A stretch of DNA of 64,000 nt from a bacterium (GTDB lineage Bacteria > Elusimicrobiota > Elusimicrobia > Elusimicrobiales > UBA9959): the NCBI GenBank assembly GCA_021811185.1, contig JAJZPL010000002.1, forward strand, positions 62,001-126,000, given 5' to 3'. A program made the position numbers and the translations under genes. Of this stretch, positions 10,697 through 19,940 are shown in pieces. The notes under the pieces are model-generated. The model was not told the DNA's origin and made no database searches. It worked only from the letters and a program-made list of their open reading frames with translations. Each line of letters begins with the position of its first letter. The first letter of the stretch is position 1.

Positions 10697-11026
10697 TTAG
10701 AACTTTCGGAAGACGAAGGTGTTGTTATTGGAGCCGAACGAGAGGAGTTTGAAGAGCAGGTAGAAGACCAGGGCGCCTAGCAGCATGAGCGGGATGCCTA
10801 TGATGGCGCCGATGAGGGTGGAGGTGAGCAGGGCGCCGGCGATGATGAGGCCGATGCCAAGCAGCGCCAGGCCGGCCGCCAGGCGCATCTTAAGGCGGGC
10901 AAGCAGGCCGGGCGCCTGGGGGGGAGGGGCGCTGAAACGGGGCTCCTCGCGGCGCGGGCCGCCGCCGGGGCTAATAAGCTCCGGTTCGACGCACTCTTCG
11001 CTTACGGCAAGTCTCTTGTCGGCCAT
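10697..11026 (-). CDS. Small two-helix membrane protein, unknown function
   Basis: A 109-residue protein with a polar, Pro-rich first half and two hydrophobic segments at about residues 49-70 (AAGLALLGIGLIIAGALL) and 72-93 (IGAIIGIPLMLLGALVFYLLF), then a short tail ending FVFRKF. I do not recognise a family. The coding call rests on the clean hydrophobicity pattern and on a -10 hexamer TATAAT exactly six bases upstream of the ATG, with no ribosome site, suggesting leaderless expression. It is convergent with the macroglobulin gene and divergent from the Fn3-like gene. Confidence 0.65.
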   Translation of the reverse strand: MADKRLAVSEECVEPELISPGGGPRREEPRFSAPPPQAPGLLARLKMRLAAGLALLGIGLIIAGALLTSTLIGAIIGIPLMLLGALVFYLLFKLLSFGSNNNTFVFRKF

Positions 11027-11032
11027 GGATAG

Positions 11033-11038
11033 ATTATA
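11033..11038 (-). promoter_or_regulatory. -10 element, leaderless start
   Basis: Minus strand TATAAT, then six bases (CTATCC), then the ATG at 11026. Confidence 0.5.
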
Positions 11039-11073
11039 TAAAAACGCGCAATAAATCGGTCATATTCCGCATT

Positions 11074-11084
11074 TATAATATAAT
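11074..11084 (+). promoter_or_regulatory. -10 region of the Fn3-like gene
   Basis: Two overlapping TATAAT hexamers (11074-11079 and 11079-11084) sit 22-27 bases before the ATG at 11106. A GGAG ribosome site lies between them and the start, so this transcript would carry a leader. Confidence 0.5.
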
Positions 11085-11105
11085 TGGTCTTAACCGGAGA
11101 TAAGC

Positions 11106-12092
11106 ATGAAAAACGTTCGTTCGTCGGTATTCGCGGCCGCGGTCCTGGCCGTCCTGGCTTTTTGCCCGCCCTCTTTCGCCGGGGACGAGGAACAGGTCAA
11201 CGCCCTGCTGGTCGTGCCTACGGCGGAAATGGCTTTCGACCATAAATTCCAGGATTTCCTGGCCAAGAACGGCGCCAAGCTGCTGAAGTCCTACCCGCCC
11301 AGCGTGTTCGAAGGCTATATCCCCCAGGACCTGGACAAGGAACTGGGCGAGCTTTACGGCGTGCTGGTCTACCGCGAAAGGGTGGACGACTGGGGTTCTT
11401 TCGCCAGGTACGGCGAGCAGGCCGTCTTCGCGGTGAATACCTGGAACAAGCGTTTCGTGGAAGACCCTCCCGAGGCGCCGCTGGTGGTGAGCCTGAGCGT
11501 CCTTAAAGGCGGCCGCAAAGGCGCGGCCATCGACCTGAACTGGAACGAGGTAATGAAAGCTGTTTCTTACCGGCTGCAGATCAGCACCGAAGAGTCTTTC
11601 GGCTCCTTGAACCTTGAGACCGAACTCGCGCGCAACAGGTACCGGCTCTACCCTGTCTTCTGGGACGACGGGGTTTACTACTGGCGCGTCTCCGGCACTA
11701 CGACCTTGAATAACGGGGAGACCAGGGAGGGGGCGTTCTCCGCTCCAGGCTCCTTCGCTATCTCCAAGAAAGAACGCCCGGCGGCCCAGGCCCTGCCCGC
11801 CGCGCCTGGGGTCCCCGCCAGGGCCAGGTTCGCAGGCAAGCCGCTTTCCTGGAACCCCAACAAGGCCAAGTACTTCCGCCTGCAGCTTTCCGCTACCAGG
11901 GATTTTTCCGCCCCGCTGGCCGACGTTTTCACCGACACCTGCACGTATAAGGCTTCCGAACTGCCTGTAAAGAACGGCAAAGCGTATTTCATGCGGGTGA
12001 GGGGGGCCGACACTTTCGGCCCCGGCGAATGGTCCAATATTTCGGAGATAACGGTGGAGCCGCGCCCCGCCCGCAGGAGGGCCCGCCGCTAA
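11106..12092 (+). CDS. Exported protein with fibronectin-III-like repeats, unknown function
   Basis: A 328-residue protein with signal peptide (MKNVRSSVFAAAVLAVLAFCPPSFA). Two Fn3-like segments are visible: about residues 125-225 (AIDLNWNEVMKAVSYRLQIS ... YYWRVSGTT) and 230-320 (PLSWNPNKAKYFRLQLS ... YFMRVRGADTFGPGEWS). The N-terminal portion (30-120) matches nothing I know. The tail is Arg-rich. A periplasmic or surface location is inferred. It lies 34 bases ahead of the C1 protease gene, in the same direction, and may be co-transcribed with it and the PorV-like gene. Confidence 0.75.
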   Translation: MKNVRSSVFAAAVLAVLAFCPPSFAGDEEQVNALLVVPTAEMAFDHKFQDFLAKNGAKLLKSYPPSVFEGYIPQDLDKELGELYGVLVYRERVDDWGSFARYGEQAVFAVNTWNKRFVEDPPEAPLVVSLSVLKGGRKGAAIDLNWNEVMKAVSYRLQISTEESFGSLNLETELARNRYRLYPVFWDDGVYYWRVSGTTTLNNGETREGAFSAPGSFAISKKERPAAQALPAAPGVPARARFAGKPLSWNPNKAKYFRLQLSATRDFSAPLADVFTDTCTYKASELPVKNGKAYFMRVRGADTFGPGEWSNISEITVEPRPARRRARR

Positions 12093-12126
12093 GACGCTTG
12101 CGGATACGGAAAGTTAACCAGCCTAT

Positions 12127-15100
12127 ATGAACTACACCGCCGCCACGCCTTTCAAATACTCCATCGCGCTTCTTGCCGCCTTCTGCTTGTGCGGTAATTT
12201 GTATGCGGCGTCTTCCTCACGTATCAATCCGGCCTTTTTAAACTATGTCGCTCCGTCCACTTCTACCGTTTCATCTTTTCGCGTAACGTCCGCCGGTTCT
12301 GCTCCGGGTGTGAGCGTTCATACTATGGGTTGGCGCCCTTCCCCGGTGGATATGTCCCACCTGGCAGGTAGCGATGTCTCTTCACTTATAACCGGCCGGA
12401 CGCGGGTTTCTTCTTTGGGCGCGCCGGCGGCTTACGCGGCCTCATACGACCTTAGGACTACCGGTAAACTTACGCCGATACGCGACCAGGATCCATATGG
12501 TGATTGCTGGGCTTTCGCCACCTACGCCTCTATGGAGTCTAACCTCCTGCCGGGCGAAACCTGGGATTTTTCCGAAAACAACATGGCGATGAACAGCGGC
12601 TTCGATTGGACTATAAATGACGGAGGCAATACCACCCTTTCCTCCGCCTACCTGGCCCGCTGGGGCGGGCCCGTAAGCCAGGCCGACGATCCCAACGACG
12701 GCGTTCTGAGGACGGGGCTTACCGTGCGCAAGCATACGCAGGAAATGGCCTGGCTGCCCCAGCCCGCCGTGGTGAACGAGACCGCCTTTAAGGATAACGT
12801 GAAAGCCGCGATCACTACTTACGGCGCCGTCTACACAAGTATCTATTCCGACGTTAACGCTTTCAAGAATAATTATACTTCGTACTACAACACCCATTGT
12901 ACCGGCCCGTACGGCGCCGGCGGCACCTGTACCTGCACCGCCGCCTCCTGCGGCGGGCACGCCATAGCTTTGGTGGGCTGGAACGACGCGTACGCGGCCT
13001 CCAATTTCGCCACTATCCCTCCCGGCCCCGGCGCCTTTATCGCCAGGAACAGCTGGGGCACCGGCGTGGGTGAAGCCGGCTATTTCTATATCTCCTATTG
13101 GGACACCTCGCTGGGCGGGGATAACGCCGTGTTCTACGCTCCGCAGGCTGTTTCCAATTACACCGACGTTTATGATTATGACAAACTGGGATTTACCTAT
13201 GACCTGGGCAACTCGGACGCGGGCGGGGCGGACAGCACTACGGAGTGGATGTCCAATATCTTTACGGCCTCCGGCCCCGGGTTTATAAAAGCCGCCGGGT
13301 TCTACACCACCGACATCAACGCCGGCTACACCATCTACGTTTATACCGGCGTGACGGCGGGCAGCCCGCGCACCGGGACTCTCGCTTATACCGGCAGCGG
13401 CACTATGGCCATGTCCGGCTACCACACTGTCACGTTGGGCACTCCCGTTGCCGTCTCGGCGGGGCAAAGATTCTCCGTGGTTGTCAGGCTCACCAATCCG
13501 TCCTATTTATTCCCGGTTGCCGTGGAAAAACCCATAGCCGGGTTCAGTTCTCTGGCTACGGCCTCGGCGGGGCAGAGCTATTTCAGTTCCAACGGTACGG
13601 TGTGGTCGGATATGACCAGCCTCTGGTCAAACACTAACGTCTGCCTGAAAGCCTATGCTTACACGGATTCCACGCCGCCGGCCGCCATCGCCGCCGTGAA
13701 CGACGGCAGCGGCGCGGATATTTCTAAAACGGGTTCCGCTTCGGAGCTTTCGGCCAACTGGACCGCCTCGTCGGACGCCGAGTCCGGGATAGCCTCGTAT
13801 TTATACGCCATAGGGACGGCCGTCAACGATACCAGCGTGACCGGGGGCTGGCTGGACAACGGACTTTCCCTGACGGTCACTAAAACGGGGCTTAGCCTTA
13901 CCGACGGGCAGACTTACTATTTCGGCGTCCAGGCGAAGAACGGGGTAGGGCTGACCTCCGCGCCTAAATGGTCCAACGGGCAGGTAGTGGATATAAGCTT
14001 CCCTACCGACATCCCCTACGTGCTCGACGGCATGGGCGCCGATACGGACTATGTGTCTTCCCTTGATTCTCTTTCGGCTAACTGGGGCGCCTCTTCTTTC
14101 CCCGCTGGGACCATCGACCATTACTACTACGCCATAGGAACAACGCCCGGCGGGCAGCAGACCCTGGCCTGGACCGACCTGGGCCCGGCGGTTTACAGCG
14201 TTACTAAGACCGGGCTGCCCCCGCTTACCCCGGGCCAGGCGTACTATTTCTCGGTAAAGGCCCAGAACAATATGGGGAACTACTCGAATACGGCCGTTTC
14301 CGACGGGCAGACCGTGGACATCAGCAGCCCGACCGCGAGTATCGCCGTAAACGGCCCTGTTCCGGTCCCTAACGGGGCCTTCTCCGTAGATCTTACCGTG
14401 ACCGAAGCCGGCGCCCTCGCTTCCGTTCCGTCCCTTTCGTTCACGGCTCCGGACGGCTCGCTGGTACCGCTTACCGTGACCGGCGGCGGCAACGACTGGG
14501 TGGCCAGCGGCTTTATCGAGTCCTATTACTCCACCGGTACCGCGACGTTCCATTTCTCGGCACAGGACGGCGCCGGCAATACAGGGTCGGTCATCAACTC
14601 AGGCGGCACCTTCCTCATGGACCAGTCCGTTTCCGGAATAACCGGCGGCACTGTGCGCAATTCCGACGGGGACAGCGTGGTTATACCGGCCGGGGCTTCA
14701 GGTTCCACGCTCTACGTGACCATTTCAACGCTGCCGGTTTCGCGGGAGGCTGCCGCCGACGCTTCGTCTTATGACTCCATCAAGATCCGCTCCGTAGACC
14801 TTTCGCGGGAGTTCAAGGCGCATAACGCCGCCGGGGCGCCGATCACAGATTTCTCCCTGCACCCGGTCACTATAACGCTGGCCTATCCTGACGCCAATAA
14901 TGACGGCCGGATAGACGGGGATTTCATCAAAGAGGATCTGGCCTGGCTTTATTATATGGACGAAGCGGCGGGCAAGTGGACGCCGCTGCCGGGCGTGGTA
15001 AGGCATCCCGCCGGGAATACCCTTTCCGCCGAAGTGCCGCATTTCTCGGTCTACTCGGTGCGGGTATCGGCCGCTTCGGACCAGGGGCTGGCCGGCCTTA

Positions 15101-15378
15101 AAGCCTATCCCAACCCGTGCGACCTGCGCAAGGTTTCCGCCGGGCTTGTGATCGCCGGGATCCCCGTGGACGCCGTTTCGCCCGCCGTTTATATCTACAA
15201 CGAGGCGGGGGAACTGGTGCGGACGCTTCTGCCCGGCGACGGGATAGACGGCCTGAATACCGCCCACTGGGACGGGAAGACCAAAGGCGGGGCGAAGGCC
15301 GCGAGCGGCCTCTACATATACCTGGTGAGGACCTCGAATTACGGCAAGGGCAGCGGGAAGTTCTTTATTGTCTGGTGA
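12127..15378 (+). CDS. Secreted C1 (papain-family) cysteine protease with Fn3-like and FlgD/T9SS-like C-terminal domains
   Basis: A 1083-residue multidomain protein with an N-terminal signal segment. The papain-type domain spans about residues 100-340: YDLRTTGKLTPIRDQ, then YGDCWAFATYASMES with catalytic Cys127, GGHAIALVGWND with His278, and FIARNSWGTGVGEAGYFYISY with Asn308. Next comes a lectin-like jelly-roll segment (350-515), two Fn3-like repeats (about 520-730), Ig-like segments, and a final domain from about 1000: LKAYPNPC, VYIYNEAGELVRTL, WDGKTKGGAKAASGLYIYLVR, the pattern of FlgD-Ig and type IX sorting domains. All three catalytic residues are present. The PorV-like gene starts two bases after the stop codon. 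Confidence 0.9.
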   Translation: MNYTAATPFKYSIALLAAFCLCGNLYAASSSRINPAFLNYVAPSTSTVSSFRVTSAGSAPGVSVHTMGWRPSPVDMSHLAGSDVSSLITGRTRVSSLGAPAAYAASYDLRTTGKLTPIRDQDPYGDCWAFATYASMESNLLPGETWDFSENNMAMNSGFDWTINDGGNTTLSSAYLARWGGPVSQADDPNDGVLRTGLTVRKHTQEMAWLPQPAVVNETAFKDNVKAAITTYGAVYTSIYSDVNAFKNNYTSYYNTHCTGPYGAGGTCTCTAASCGGHAIALVGWNDAYAASNFATIPPGPGAFIARNSWGTGVGEAGYFYISYWDTSLGGDNAVFYAPQAVSNYTDVYDYDKLGFTYDLGNSDAGGADSTTEWMSNIFTASGPGFIKAAGFYTTDINAGYTIYVYTGVTAGSPRTGTLAYTGSGTMAMSGYHTVTLGTPVAVSAGQRFSVVVRLTNPSYLFPVAVEKPIAGFSSLATASAGQSYFSSNGTVWSDMTSLWSNTNVCLKAYAYTDSTPPAAIAAVNDGSGADISKTGSASELSANWTASSDAESGIASYLYAIGTAVNDTSVTGGWLDNGLSLTVTKTGLSLTDGQTYYFGVQAKNGVGLTSAPKWSNGQVVDISFPTDIPYVLDGMGADTDYVSSLDSLSANWGASSFPAGTIDHYYYAIGTTPGGQQTLAWTDLGPAVYSVTKTGLPPLTPGQAYYFSVKAQNNMGNYSNTAVSDGQTVDISSPTASIAVNGPVPVPNGAFSVDLTVTEAGALASVPSLSFTAPDGSLVPLTVTGGGNDWVASGFIESYYSTGTATFHFSAQDGAGNTGSVINSGGTFLMDQSVSGITGGTVRNSDGDSVVIPAGASGSTLYVTISTLPVSREAAADASSYDSIKIRSVDLSREFKAHNAAGAPITDFSLHPVTITLAYPDANNDGRIDGDFIKEDLAWLYYMDEAAGKWTPLPGVVRHPAGNTLSAEVPHFSVYSVRVSAASDQGLAGLKAYPNPCDLRKVSAGLVIAGIPVDAVSPAVYIYNEAGELVRTLLPGDGIDGLNTAHWDGKTKGGAKAASGLYIYLVRTSNYGKGSGKFFIVW

Positions 15379-15379
15379 T

Positions 15380-16453
15380 ATGAGAAAACTACGGGCCGCC
15401 ATACTTCTTCTGTGCTTATGCGCGCCGCAGCTGCGGGCGGGAACCGGTACCACCGCGCTCCCGTTCCTGAAGCTGGACCAGGGCGCGCGCCCGGCGGCCA
15501 TGGGCGGGGCTTACTGCGCCGCCGGCGACGACGCCTGGTCGGTATTTTACAACCCGGCCGGCGCCGCGCTGGCGCAAAAGCAGGAAATAGCCCTGGCCCA
15601 TAACGAATGGCTGCAGGGCATGCGCAACGAAAGCGCGGTCTATGAAGGCCCTTACGGTCCGGACGCCACCATCTTCGCCGGCCTGAACGCGCTGTTCAGC
15701 GGCGCCATGGACAAATTGGACGTCACCGGCGCCGGGATCGGGTCGTTCTCGTCGCAGGAGGGCGCCCTGAGCCTGGGCGCGGCCGCCGCGCTGGGCGGCG
15801 GTTATTACGGCGGCGCGGCGCTTAAAGGCCTTTACCAGCGGACCACCGTGGGCAGCGCCTATGCCTGGGCCGGCGACGCGGGGCTTTTAAGAGTAGAGGG
15901 GGACTGGCGTTTCGGCCTTTCCGCCGCCAACTTCGGCACTAAAATGAAACTCGGTTCCACCGGTTTTTCACTCCCGCTAATGCTCCGGGCCGGCGTAGCC
16001 TGGAATTACCTGGAACGGCTCACTATCACCGCGGACGGGGTTAAGGCCGGCGAGAGCGCCGCCGCACCGGCCGTGGGCGCGGAGGGGGAGATCCCCACCG
16101 GTCCCGACGGCGCTTTTTACCTGCGGGCGGGCTATACGGGCGGCCGCAGCCGCTTCACCGGCTCCGGCGTTACCGCGGGCCTGGGTTTAAGGAACGGGGA
16201 CCTGCGCGTGGATTACGCTTTCGCGCCTTACGGCGAGCTGGGCGACGCGCACCGCATAACCATAGCCGTGCGCTTCGGAGGGGAAAGACAGAAGGCGCAG
16301 AAGCGGCACTACTACGCGCCCCGGCGGAAAGCGGTCAAGAACGCGCCCGCTCCCGGCAGCTCCGGGCCGGCTAAGGCTAAAACCGCACCGGCCAGGAAGA
16401 AGGCCGGCGCTGCCAAGAACGGAGACGATAAAAGCGTTTACTTTATGTGGTGA
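15380..16453 (+). CDS. PorV/PorQ family outer-membrane protein
   Basis: A 357-residue protein with signal peptide and the family entry block TALPFLKLDQGARPAAMGGAYCAAGDDAWSVFYNPAG (quoted in parts: FLKLDQGARPAAMGGAY and SVFYNPAGAAL). The rest is a Gly/Ala-rich barrel, followed by a Lys/Arg/Ala/Pro-rich insert (about 300-350) and a terminal aromatic VYFMW. PorV proteins shuttle type IX cargo in Bacteroidota; the role elsewhere is unknown. The ATG at 15380 is two bases past the protease stop; an upstream TTG at 15368 is less likely. The tight linkage to a protease with a sorting-like domain suggests the two work together (inference). Confidence 0.82.
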   Translation: MRKLRAAILLLCLCAPQLRAGTGTTALPFLKLDQGARPAAMGGAYCAAGDDAWSVFYNPAGAALAQKQEIALAHNEWLQGMRNESAVYEGPYGPDATIFAGLNALFSGAMDKLDVTGAGIGSFSSQEGALSLGAAAALGGGYYGGAALKGLYQRTTVGSAYAWAGDAGLLRVEGDWRFGLSAANFGTKMKLGSTGFSLPLMLRAGVAWNYLERLTITADGVKAGESAAAPAVGAEGEIPTGPDGAFYLRAGYTGGRSRFTGSGVTAGLGLRNGDLRVDYAFAPYGELGDAHRITIAVRFGGERQKAQKRHYYAPRRKAVKNAPAPGSSGPAKAKTAPARKKAGAAKNGDDKSVYFMW

Positions 16454-16470
16454 TCCCGGGCGGGCGGTTT

Positions 16471-17487
16471 TTAATTGCCGCAGATGAAGTGCCAGTAGGG
16501 AAGCTGCTCCGAGATGGTCACTTCCCTGAAGGTGTCTTTTAAACCCGCTATTTCCTTCCTGCTGTAGCGGTGTTCTATCCTCGTGAAAAACCGGTCATAG
16601 ACGTCCTGTTTTATCCGCTTTACGGTTTTATCGTGGTAGAAATCGTAGAGCGGAACGTATTTTCCCAGTTTAAAAAGCTGCATGAACATACCCGCGCCGA
16701 TGAGCGGCAGGTAGACCAGCCACGTTATGGCCCCGGTCAGGACCGAGCGGGCCCATTCGCTCTTTATCGCCGAGAGCGCGCTCCGCACCAGCGTTACCCC
16801 GGCCAGGATGGCGCGCCAGATATAAGGGCGGTTGTCCAGGCTGTAGTAGAGGAAGATCAGCAGCTTTTTAGAGTACTTCGCGAGCGCGCGCACCTCGTCG
16901 AGCGCGTCGGTGGGCAGGTGGTGCAGCACGCCCAGCGAGAAGACCAGGTCCGCGAAATTCGCGCGGAAAGGCAGTTCCTTGATGTCGCCCATGAAGAACA
17001 GGCAGTTATTGGCGCCCGCCAGGTTCCTCCTGGCCACGAAGATGGCTTCCGAGAAATCCAGCAGCACCAGCTCCCTGGCCTTGTCCTTAAGGAAATAGCT
17101 CCAGCGCCCTATGCCGCAGCCAAGGTCGCAGACCCTGGCCTGCGCCAGCTTGCCGGTATCCACCAGGTCGAAGTAAAGCTTGAACTCGTCCTCGTGCCCG
17201 GGGAGGATCTCCGGGTATTTCTGCCATTCCTGCCCGAAGGTGAACTGGATGTCGCCGGCGAAAGCGCCGCCGGCCGCGGCCGCGCCGGATACCGTGGCGG
17301 TGACCCGCTCTTTAAGCCCTTCGGGCCAGCGTTCGGGCTGCAGCAGGATGATGACGTCGTCCACCACAGGGTAGGCCCTGCCGTCCGCTATTACGCGGTC
17401 CGCTTCTACCCGGACCTCGGCGGCGCCGAACACGTCGCGGAGCGAGGCGGTCTTGTCCAGGTAGTACGGTTTTTTTTCTTCAGGCAT
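16471..17487 (-). CDS. Class I SAM-dependent methyltransferase
   Basis: A 338-residue protein. A Rossmann methyltransferase core occupies about residues 110-215: VCDLGCGIGRWSYFL is motif I, LVLLDFSEAIF motif II, FFMGDIKELPF motif III, and FSLGVLHHLP motif IV. A hydrophobic pair of helices follows (about 230-275), suggesting membrane association, and the N-terminus resembles a Trm112-like segment without its cysteines. The start overlaps the end of the upstream glycosyltransferase gene by 8 bases, so it probably acts on a glycan or lipid-linked product of that enzyme (inference). Substrate unknown. Confidence 0.85.
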   Translation of the reverse strand: MPEEKKPYYLDKTASLRDVFGAAEVRVEADRVIADGRAYPVVDDVIILLQPERWPEGLKERVTATVSGAAAAGGAFAGDIQFTFGQEWQKYPEILPGHEDEFKLYFDLVDTGKLAQARVCDLGCGIGRWSYFLKDKARELVLLDFSEAIFVARRNLAGANNCLFFMGDIKELPFRANFADLVFSLGVLHHLPTDALDEVRALAKYSKKLLIFLYYSLDNRPYIWRAILAGVTLVRSALSAIKSEWARSVLTGAITWLVYLPLIGAGMFMQLFKLGKYVPLYDFYHDKTVKRIKQDVYDRFFTRIEHRYSRKEIAGLKDTFREVTISEQLPYWHFICGN

Positions 17488-18628
17488 TTTGGGCCAGCCT
17501 TTCGTATAGTTCTTCCACGCCGGAGACCATTCTTTTTATCGAGAAGATCTCCAAAGCCTTTTTTCTGCCGGCTTCGCCCATGGCCTTCATCCCGGCGGGG
17601 TCTTTAAGGACGTAAGCGAGGGCCGCGGCCAGCGCGGCGTGGTCTTCTTTGGGGGCGAGCTTGCCGGTTACGGAGTCCGTGACCGCTTCGGCGTTGCCGC
17701 CCACGCCGCAGGCCACTACCGGCAGCCCGGCCGCCATGGCCTCCAGGATGGAGTTGGAAAACCCTTCCTGCCTTGACGGATGGACGAAGAGGTCCGCGGC
17801 GCGCAGAAAATCCGCCGGGTTGTCTTTTACGCCCAGGAACCGGAGGTTCCCGGCTACGCCGAGTTCCGCGGCCAGTTCTTTCGACGCGGCCATGTTCCCG
17901 GCGTCGCGTCCGATGAGAAGGTATATTAATTCGGGAAAGTCCTTCCTAAGGACGGCCGCGGCCCTGATCAGTTCCTCGTGACCTTTGTAGGCGAAAAAAT
18001 TAGAGACGCACACGGCCAGCACGGCGGTCTCCGGCAGGCCTTCCTTTTTCCGGAATTCCTTTACCTGCGCCGCGTCCCAGCGGGCGGGCAGCTCCACCCC
18101 GTTATAGATCACCTCTATCTTGCCGCCGGCGAAAGACTCGGTCTTCAGCACTTCGTCCTTCACGGCGAGAGAGTTGGCGAGGATCACGTCGGAGAGCAGG
18201 TTCCCCAAAGATTCCAGGCGGCGCAGGAAATGGTGCCCTTTCTTGTAGTTGGCCAGGGAGCGCTTGCTTACGAGCACGCGGGGGACCCCGGCCAGCCTGC
18301 CGGTGATGGGGCCAAGGGCGTTGGCCGCGGGCAGGTAGGCGTGCACGAACCGCGGGGCCTGCTCTTTGAGCAGGGCGGTCATGCCGCGGATGGTGCGCAG
18401 GTGCACCAGGGGGTTCTTCGGGGGGGACTTCCTGGCGCGGTAATTATCCCCGCCGAACACGAAGACCGGCAGCAGGGCCGCGAAAGAGTCGTACAGCGCC
18501 CCTCCGCCCGCGGTGGTTATGAGGATGGGGGAGAACCGGCTCCTGTCCAGGTTCCTGACGAGCGACAAAAGATGCTTTTCCGTGCCGCCCACTTCGATGT
18601 TGGGGATTACGTAAGCGATCTTTATCAT
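17480..18628 (-). CDS. Glycosyltransferase family 4 (GT-B fold)
   Basis: A 382-residue GT-B enzyme. The N-terminal domain opens with IAYVIPNIEVGGTEKHLLSLV, the usual GT4 acceptor-side block. The C-terminal nucleotide-sugar domain has EVIYNGVELPARW, AADLFVHPSRQEGFSNSILEAMAAGLPVV (shown as FVHPSRQEGFSNSILEAM) with the family E-x7-E motif, and GGNAEAV. It should transfer a sugar from an activated donor onto a cell-surface glycan or lipid. It lies in a minus-strand run between the CNT transporter (15-base gap) and the methyltransferase (8-base overlap). Confidence 0.9.
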   Translation of the reverse strand: MIKIAYVIPNIEVGGTEKHLLSLVRNLDRSRFSPILITTAGGGALYDSFAALLPVFVFGGDNYRARKSPPKNPLVHLRTIRGMTALLKEQAPRFVHAYLPAANALGPITGRLAGVPRVLVSKRSLANYKKGHHFLRRLESLGNLLSDVILANSLAVKDEVLKTESFAGGKIEVIYNGVELPARWDAAQVKEFRKKEGLPETAVLAVCVSNFFAYKGHEELIRAAAVLRKDFPELIYLLIGRDAGNMAASKELAAELGVAGNLRFLGVKDNPADFLRAADLFVHPSRQEGFSNSILEAMAAGLPVVACGVGGNAEAVTDSVTGKLAPKEDHAALAAALAYVLKDPAGMKAMGEAGRKKALEIFSIKRMVSGVEELYERLAQNA

Positions 18629-18643
18629 TGTCTATCGGCGCCG

Positions 18644-19882
18644 TTACAGCAGGAACCCGGCTATGGCCGCGGACATGAAGCAGGCCAGGCTGCCGCCCAG
18701 CACCGCCAGCATGCCGAGGCGCGCTATGTCGTGGCGCCGGCTGGGGGCCAGGGCGCCCAGGCCGCCTATCTGGATGGCGATGGAAAGGAAGTTGGAGAAG
18801 CCGGCCAGCGCGTGCGTGGCTATGATCAGCGAGCGCTGGCTGATAACCCCGGGGTTATCCTTGAGGAAGTTCGACATGTTCATGTAGGCGACGAACTCGT
18901 TCAGCACGGTCTTCTGGCCTATCCAGTTGCCCACCTGCGAGGCCTCGCTCATAGGCACGCCCATGATCCAGGCCAGCGGGGTGAACACCCAGCCGAAGAT
19001 CTTCTCGAGCGAAAGCTGCGGGTAATGCGCGAACCCGCCGGCGTAGCCCACGATGTAGTTGAGCATGGCGAGCAGCGCCATGAACGCCAGCAGGCAGCCG
19101 CCGACGTTGAGGGCCATCTGCAGGCCGGTGGTGGCGCCGTTGGCCGCCGCGTCTATCACGTTCTTGTCGGGGAGCTCCAGCTTCATCTCGAGCTTGCCGC
19201 TGGTGCGCGGTTCGCCTGTCTCGGGGATCAGCAGCTTGGCGATGACGAGCGAGCCGGTGGCCGACATGATGCAGGCGGCCAGGATGTGCCCGCCCGCGCC
19301 GGGGATGTAGGGCATCAGCATGCCGGCGTAAGTCGCCATAACGCCGCCGGCCATGGTGCCCATGCCGGCTACCATCACCACGAAGAGCTCGGACTCGGTC
19401 AGGCTTTCCATGTACGGGCGGATAGCGAGGGGGGCTTCGGTCTGGCCCACAAAGATGTTGGCGCTGGCCACCAGCGACTCGGCGCCCGATGTGTTCATGA
19501 CGCGCTTCATGATGCGTGCGAAGAACAGGACTATCTTCTGCATGATGCCGAGGTAGTAGAGCACCGACATCAGCGAGGAGAAGAAGATGATGGTGGGCAG
19601 CACCTGGAAGGCGAACACGAAGCCTATGGACGGGTTGTCGATCAGGCCGCCGAAAACGAACTTGGCCCCCTCGTTGGTGAAGGAGAGCAGTTTTACGATG
19701 ATGGTGTTGAGGAAGAAGAAGAATTTCTGCCCGGCGGGGACTTTCATCACCAGCACGGCAAAAACTATCTGCAGGACGGTGCCGCCGAGCACGGCCTTGT
19801 AGTTGACGGCTTTCTTGTTCCTGCTGAAGAGCCAGGCGATGGCGAGTATGGCGAACATCCCGAAAAAGCTTACGAGTCTCAT
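18644..19882 (-). CDS. CNT (NupC-type) concentrative nucleoside transporter
   Basis: A 412-residue inner-membrane protein, the normal CNT length. Family blocks are KAVLGGTVLQIVFAVLV, FVFAFQVLPTIIFFSSL, the gate GQTEAPLAIRPY with the nucleoside-contacting GQTEAP, MVAGMGTMAGGVM, and EFVAYMNMS near the C-terminus. These proteins import nucleosides with Na+ or H+. The minus-strand ATG is preceded by GGAGAG. Gene neighbours are signal peptidase upstream and the glycosyltransferase downstream, without functional link; the link is to the nucleoside-salvage genes elsewhere in the window. Confidence 0.93.
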   Translation of the reverse strand: MRLVSFFGMFAILAIAWLFSRNKKAVNYKAVLGGTVLQIVFAVLVMKVPAGQKFFFFLNTIIVKLLSFTNEGAKFVFGGLIDNPSIGFVFAFQVLPTIIFFSSLMSVLYYLGIMQKIVLFFARIMKRVMNTSGAESLVASANIFVGQTEAPLAIRPYMESLTESELFVVMVAGMGTMAGGVMATYAGMLMPYIPGAGGHILAACIMSATGSLVIAKLLIPETGEPRTSGKLEMKLELPDKNVIDAAANGATTGLQMALNVGGCLLAFMALLAMLNYIVGYAGGFAHYPQLSLEKIFGWVFTPLAWIMGVPMSEASQVGNWIGQKTVLNEFVAYMNMSNFLKDNPGVISQRSLIIATHALAGFSNFLSIAIQIGGLGALAPSRRHDIARLGMLAVLGGSLACFMSAAIAGFLL

Positions 19883-19940
19883 TGTTCTCTCCTTACGAAG
19901 CTGCTTAAGGATAAAGTTTAGTTAATTTAGGGGACGGCCC

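Noticed and set aside
17978..19921. 647-codon frame antisense to the CNT transporter and glycosyltransferase genes
   Set aside because: It covers two genes with unmistakable family motifs; the product is His/Gly/Glu-rich noise.
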